Below, in pieces: positions 58,257-64,000 of a stretch of 64,000 nt of DNA (position 1 is its first letter; the number at the start of each line of letters is the position of its first letter). The stretch is from Reticulascus tulasneorum. Taxonomy: Eukaryota > Ascomycota > Sordariomycetes > Glomerellales > Reticulascaceae. A program made the position numbers and the translations under genes. The stretch lies in assembly GCA_001557505.1 (NCBI GenBank), contig LSAX01000006.1, positions 372,001-436,000 on the forward strand, given 5' to 3'. The notes beneath the pieces are model-generated. The model ran no database searches. It saw only the letters and a program-made list of their open reading frames with translations, and was not told where the DNA came from.

Positions 58257-58590
58257 TAGCCTGTAATACGATGTTGAAAATAGAATCTGTAGATTCTGAG
58301 TGCAAATCGGGCAGCGGGATTGATGCCGCAGTTAGCCGTTTTGATCTTACAATTTGGATTCTAGCCTCCAAAGTGCGGCACGCTTCTGCAGATATGGAAA
58401 CTGACGGCCCTCCTCCAACCGTGCCTTGAGGAGCTCGGCATTTGTAGTTATACTTAGGTAATAGTGGTAGGAATGACAGTAGGATATACCAGCCTCCAGC
58501 AGCCGGTTTTAAGAGGGCGCGTGTGATTCACATTGGATCTACAGTCGAGAAATAAACAGACAAGAATAACGCAAAGCGGATGTCTTTAGC
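58257..58590. other. Short intergenic region upstream of maiA-like gene
   Basis: About 0.33 kb holding the 3' flank of the regulator gene and the promoter of the isomerase gene. No motif stands out. Confidence 0.45.
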
Positions 58591-59280
58591 ATGGATCAAG
58601 AGACGCCCAAATTCATCCTCCATACCTACTTCCGCTCCTCTTGCTCAGCACGACTTCGCATCGGGCTGAACTTCAAAAAGATCTCCTACGAAAGTGTTCA
58701 CGTTAACCTTCTGAAGGGCGAACAGTCGTCTTCGGAGTACACCGCAATCAACCCCTCACACTTCGTACCTAGCCTGCAGTCTGCAGTTGATGGAGGTCAC
58801 GACAGCAAGCTTATCATTACACAGTCCTTGGCGGCTCTTGAGTATCTGGAAGAGCAGTACCCAAGTAGCAATCCACTGCTTCCTCCCACATCGGATCCTC
58901 TAGGACGAGCAACGGTGCGGGCTCTAGCAGGTGTGATTGCATGCGACACACAGCCTGTCACAAATCTTCGTATTCTTGCCAAAGTGGGCGCCCTTGGAGG
59001 AGACCGAGAGGAGTGGGCCCAAACGTTCATATCCTCTGGGTTTGATGCCTACGAGGCTCTGGCTTCTAAGGCGGCTGGTAGATTCTCTTACCGCGACACC
59101 GTCACGTTGGCCGATGTTTGCCTAGTGCCGGCTGTGTGGGGTGCGATCAGGTTTGGTGTTGACTTGGAGGCTTTCCCAGTCATTAGGAAGGTGTATGATG
59201 AGATGAGTCGGCTGGATGCGGTGATCAAGGCACATTGGCAGAATCAGGAGGATACACCAGAGAATCTAAGACTATTGTAA
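58591..59280 (+). CDS. maiA: Maleylacetoacetate isomerase (zeta-class glutathione transferase)
   Basis: A single-exon, 229-residue enzyme. It converts 4-maleylacetoacetate to 4-fumarylacetoacetate with glutathione, the step after homogentisate ring opening, in the cytosol. The zeta-class active-site motif SSCSAR lies at 16-21 after the first strand HTYFR. NPSHFVPSL and TQSLAALEYLEEQYP (the glutathione-binding region) follow. The C-terminal helical domain includes ACDTQPVTNLRIL and the DTVTLADVCLVPAVWGA segment. Length and order match the family with no breaks. It sits between the regulator gene (same strand) and the convergent 4-hydroxyphenylpyruvate dioxygenase gene. Confidence 0.93.
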   Translation: MDQETPKFILHTYFRSSCSARLRIGLNFKKISYESVHVNLLKGEQSSSEYTAINPSHFVPSLQSAVDGGHDSKLIITQSLAALEYLEEQYPSSNPLLPPTSDPLGRATVRALAGVIACDTQPVTNLRILAKVGALGGDREEWAQTFISSGFDAYEALASKAAGRFSYRDTVTLADVCLVPAVWGAIRFGVDLEAFPVIRKVYDEMSRLDAVIKAHWQNQEDTPENLRLL

Positions 59281-59604
59281 TCGAATGGCAATTCAAAACT
59301 TTGGCTAATAACGGCCTTGAGGGTTGCAAATTGATGGAGAAACGATCTAGCGTATCATTGAAAGCCAAATCCGGGCCAACTCTGTAGAAAGCATAAACGC
59401 GACGGAGACCTACATGTACCCCTTGTGCATTGTATAATCAGTCTCTTATAATGAAAAGAATGAAAAGAATAAAGGAGGAATCCACCCATATCTAAGGTTC
59501 ATGAGGCATCTAATTTGTACTACGTCTCCGCATCGTCCCAAGCATATAAGATTTCAATCATGTCGATCCTATCCCTCCCAAATTATAATCCAAAACTGCA
59601 GAGA
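59281..59604. other. 3' intergenic region between convergent maiA and hppD genes
   Basis: About 0.32 kb between two stop codons. It contains an AAAAGAATGAAAAGAATAAA duplication near 59452-59471 and no gene. Confidence 0.5.
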
Positions 59605-61013
<1,409 letters not shown>

Positions 61014-61757
61014 CTTGAGGTGTTTCTGGTGAAATTAAAGGATGGAATTTTCGATCCAATGGCTCAAAAAGGTATCGATATGCGCGAGGAAGGAAATGAT
61101 AAGGAGGCAGTTTTAGCAGTCCGAAGTTAAGGCATGAGACCTCCTTATGAGGCTGAAGGTTTAATAGAGCAAGTATGGGCAAATGCTTCCATTTGGGTTC
61201 ACATATATGTCTATTCGCCCCTTTCCTTGCAACGTACCACTAGAAGATACATTGCGCCACTCAGAAAAGCAATCGTAAGGGAGCGGGTCCTTTTCGTTAT
61301 CCCGTGCTGCCTGGGATCAATCGATGCAGGCTGTTGGTCCCATTGAGAGGTGATAGTAGTCGCGGCATCAACCCTCGTCCCTGAGATAACCGACACTCTC
61401 CGACAGGAGCGGCCCCACATATCCTACGCAATCCGCCATCCATCGCTACTGATCGGCGCATGACAACAGGCCCGACGCTGGTGCTATGTTGGAGCAAGAC
61501 AGCGTCGGCATTGTGCAAGTCCTGCCGACTTAGCACAGGCTCGCAAACATGAGGCCACTCGGTCCGGTTAACGAAAGCAGTGGATTTCAAGTAGCGATAA
61601 GAACTAGAAAGACGACATCAAGCACTCAGTCAGACGACCAGTCTCCATTACTCAAATCTTGCTCCCCTATGATTCTTGGTTGGTATTCGGGCCCGTGGGA
61701 TTGAAGTACGAAGGATAGAACGATTTTCGAAAGCCATCTCAATTTCGTTACTTTAAA
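61014..61757. promoter_or_regulatory. Divergent promoter region between hppD and hmgA
   Basis: About 0.74 kb between the two pathway genes. It contains a CCG-N7-CCG direct repeat (listed separately) that could be the regulator's site. No gene recognised. Confidence 0.5.
61390..61402 (+). promoter_or_regulatory. Candidate Zn2Cys6 site CCG-N7-CCG
   Basis: The bases read CCGACACTCTCCG, a direct repeat of CCG with seven bases between. Yeast Aro80, a related regulator of aromatic amino-acid breakdown, is known to bind CCG-N7-CCG. The site is centred in the hppD/hmgA divergent promoter. A single match of this length can arise by chance. Confidence 0.4.
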
Positions 61758-63330
61758 ATGCCTGTTTCTGATTTCCCCATACCGGACCCCTATGAGTACC
61801 TTAGCGGGTTTGGTTCGTATCAAGAGTAAAGCGCACTGATCTCCTCTGATGTTGCCTCTCCATATTAGAGGTTGGCTAATTCTGGACGGCAGGACTGAGG
61901 CAATTGGGGGTGCTCTCCCTGTTGGCATGAACTCCCCGCAGAAGCCCCCGTTCGGACTTTATGCCGAGAAGCTATCTGGCACCGCCTTCACCGCACCGCG
62001 GCATGAAAACCAACAGTCATGGCTGTATAGAATCTTGCCTGCTGCTGCACATGAACCCTTCGAGTCGTTTGGCTCTCAAGCAGACCAACCTGGGCTACCC
62101 TCCGAGGGGTCAAAGGTGCATCAGATCCCCAACCAGTTAAGGTGGAGCCCTTTTGACTTCAACGAACAAGTGGACTGGATACATGGGCTGAATTTCGTCG
62201 CTGGATGCGGTGACCCGGCAATGAAGAGTGGGCTGGCCGTGTACATATTTGCAGCTGGAAAGGACATGGGGAAAGAAGCATTCTATTCTGCAGACGGCGA
62301 CTTTCTGATTGTTCCGCAGCACGGAGTCTTGGACATTCAGACAGAGTTTGGACGGCTACTGGTGCGAGCAAACGAAATTTGTGTTATTCCGCGCGGTGTG
62401 AGGTATGTGAATTTAGGCTTTCCCTAACTCAGTATCCCTACCCTCTGATCTATACTGACTCTGCAGGAATATCCAGGTATCGAGTTACACTTCCTGACGG
62501 ACCCGTGCGCGGCTACATTTGCGAGTTGTATCAACGGCACTTCCAGCTGCCGGAGCTGGGACCTATTGGATCAAATGGTCTAGCCAATGTCCGGGATTTC
62601 TTGGCTCCAACTGCTTCATATGACGAGGACCTAACGGAATGGGCAGTCGTCTCCAAATTTAACAATACACTCTTCAAGGCTCGACAAAACCATACACCAT
62701 TCGACGTCGTAGCTTGGCATGGCAACTACTATCCATACAAGTATGACCTTGGACGCTTCAATACGATTGGTTCTGTCTCCTTTGATCATCCGGATCCCTC
62801 TATATTTACGGTACTCACGGGGCCTTCTGATCAACTTGGCACAGCCATTGCAGACTTTGTCATATTCCCGCCACGATGGCTTGTGCAAGAGGACTCTTTT
62901 CGACCGCCCTGGTATCACCGCAACACAATGTCTGAGTTTATGGGCTTGATAGCTGGTGACTACGATGCCAAGGCCGGAGGCGGATTTCAGCCTGCTGGTG
63001 CAAGTTTGCACAATATTATGAGCGCCCATGGCCCTGATGCGCCAACGCATGCAAACGCGTCGAATGCTGATCTGAGGCCCATTAAAGTAGGGTCCGGGAG
63101 CATGGCTTTTATGTTTGAGAGGTATGATTGTCTCAAGTTCCAACGCATGGGTTAGCCAACCTAGTTACTAATTGCCTTTAAACAGCTCTTTGATGTTGGG
63201 TGTCTCCCAATGGGGTTTGAAGACGTGCCAAAAGTCTCAACCAGACTATCAAAATACTAGCTGGACACCACTGAAGCGGAATTTCAAGAAGCCCGAGAGA
63301 AATGAGATTATCTTGGGCCGGGCCAAGTGA
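61758..63330 (+). CDS. hmgA: Homogentisate 1,2-dioxygenase
   Basis: A 455-residue enzyme in four exons (61758-61825, 61893-62402, 62477-63121, 63186-63330), all in frame. It opens the homogentisate ring to 4-maleylacetoacetate with Fe(II) and O2. The N-terminus [19 protein letters not shown] joins [20 protein letters not shown] across intron 1. The cupin-like core gives PQHGVLDI and [15 protein letters not shown]. The iron-site segments are [18 protein letters not shown] and [11 protein letters not shown]. The C-terminus [21 protein letters not shown] is present and the protein ends 30-odd residues later. Intron 3 uses the acceptor after ATCCAG, not the earlier CTGCAG, because only that keeps the conserved RYRVTLPDG. 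Loss of this step makes fungi accumulate pyomelanin. Confidence 0.95.
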
Positions 63331-63626
63331 TGGGCGGCGAAAGACCAGATACCATCGAAGTATTAAATAGTCATCTCATCACTGAATATTTTCTATTTCG
63401 TAAGGAGCTTGAGAGTATCACTACTTAAGCTGTATGGACGGTGCATTACAGTATATTAGAGTATTTAGGTATACTATAGTATAATCTAGGAGGCTTACTG
63501 TACCATCTTGTAGCAGAAGCAAAAGGACAGTTTGTTGCAATAAAGCATATGCCAAACTTGACGGCATACAACGCTGAACGGCAAGTAGTTGTCGGCAGCG
63601 AGGTTCCTCAGAAGTTGGTTGAGGAT

Positions 63627-64000
63627 TTAACCTTGACGCGCGCAGGCCCTTGTAACCAACAACTCGAAGTAGTCCACATTGAAGTTTTGATACGCGGTGG
63701 GGTCGACGCGGAATGTCAACTTATGTTCCCCCTGGCGGAAAAAACGACTTTTGGCCAATGTTTGCAGCTCGAGGGCCGTATGCGAGGTAGTGGTCAACGC
63801 GGCAGCGGTGATTGGCTTTCCATCGTCATCAAATTCGATGGAGAACAGGCCGGCAGGAGAGTAAGGCGACGAAGTCCGGGCGTTCACTTGATAGTAGCCG
63901 GATTGCGGGACATTGAAGCGATATTTGACCCACTCGCCCTGGCGGATGTAACACAACAGCTGCGAGCCTTCCTGATCGCAAATATCCACGCCCTCGTACT
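63627..64000 (-). CDS. CBM6-like carbohydrate-binding domain, N-terminal part beyond window
   Basis: This is the C-terminal end of a protein whose 5' part is outside the window. The visible 120-odd residues read YEGVDICDQEGS, IRQGEWVKYRFNVPQSGYYQV, then a beta-rich stretch, and FNVDYFELL near the end. This pattern (EGVDI, GEWV/LxY, DYF) is that of carbohydrate-binding module family 6/35 beta-sandwich domains, often attached to secreted glycosidases. The catalytic part cannot be seen. It is convergent with the homogentisate dioxygenase gene (296 bp apart). Confidence 0.72.
   Translation of the reverse strand, partial: YEGVDICDQEGSQLLCYIRQGEWVKYRFNVPQSGYYQVNARTSSPYSPAGLFSIEFDDDGKPITAAALTTTSHTALELQTLAKSRFFRQGEHKLTFRVDPTAYQNFNVDYFELLVTRACARQG

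Overview
The window is nuclear DNA from a filamentous ascomycete (Pezizomycotina; a plant-associated Sordariomycete-type fungus is my best guess). The reasons are short GT-AG introns of about 50-120 nt in most genes, internal branch sites of the CTAAC/CTGAC type, and typical fungal families: GH43, DHA2 and DAL5 transporters, 2EXR, OrsD, DUF2456, DUF5672, a LysM relict and an NEP1-like protein. There are no operons. I rebuilt the multi-exon models by hand from splice signals, reading-frame phase and family resemblance. No search or transcript data were available.

Layout, left to right. Positions 1-1073 hold the 3' part of a GH43 glycosidase gene. Positions 1.2-12.2 kb hold a DHA2 efflux pump divergent from a two-module non-ribosomal peptide synthetase with a reductase release domain; together they look like a compact, unassigned secondary-metabolite locus. 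Positions 12.8-16.4 kb carry two secreted-protein genes: a six-cysteine small protein and an NLP whose heptapeptide motif is altered. Positions 16.4-18.5 kb contain a degenerate low-complexity tract. Positions 18.5-24.4 kb hold a DUF2456 membrane protein and two tandem DUF5672 type II membrane proteins. A gene-poor stretch follows (24.4-27.8 kb). Next come a CorA-like membrane protein, a kinase-vWA fusion, a GNAT acetyltransferase and an Asp/Glu-racemase homologue (27.8-37.1 kb).

Positions 38.3-41.9 kb hold the most unusual gene: an adenylosuccinate lyase homologue split into about 21 exons, while every other gene here has zero to four introns. It is followed by two broken genes (a LysM relict and a frameshifted 2EXR gene), an OrsD/fungal-transcription-factor gene, an SDR and an ER-type protein with a signal sequence and a C-terminal KDEL.

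Positions 51.2-63.3 kb look like a catabolic block. An isocitrate-lyase/PEP-mutase family enzyme is divergent from a DAL5-type permease. Then comes a tyrosine/homogentisate degradation cluster: an HmgR-like Zn2Cys6 regulator, maleylacetoacetate isomerase, 4-hydroxyphenylpyruvate dioxygenase and homogentisate 1,2-dioxygenase. The enzyme genes are intact. The regulator shows a frameshift and lacks the first two cysteines of its zinc cluster, and fumarylacetoacetase is not in the window. The window ends inside a gene for a CBM6-like carbohydrate-binding protein.
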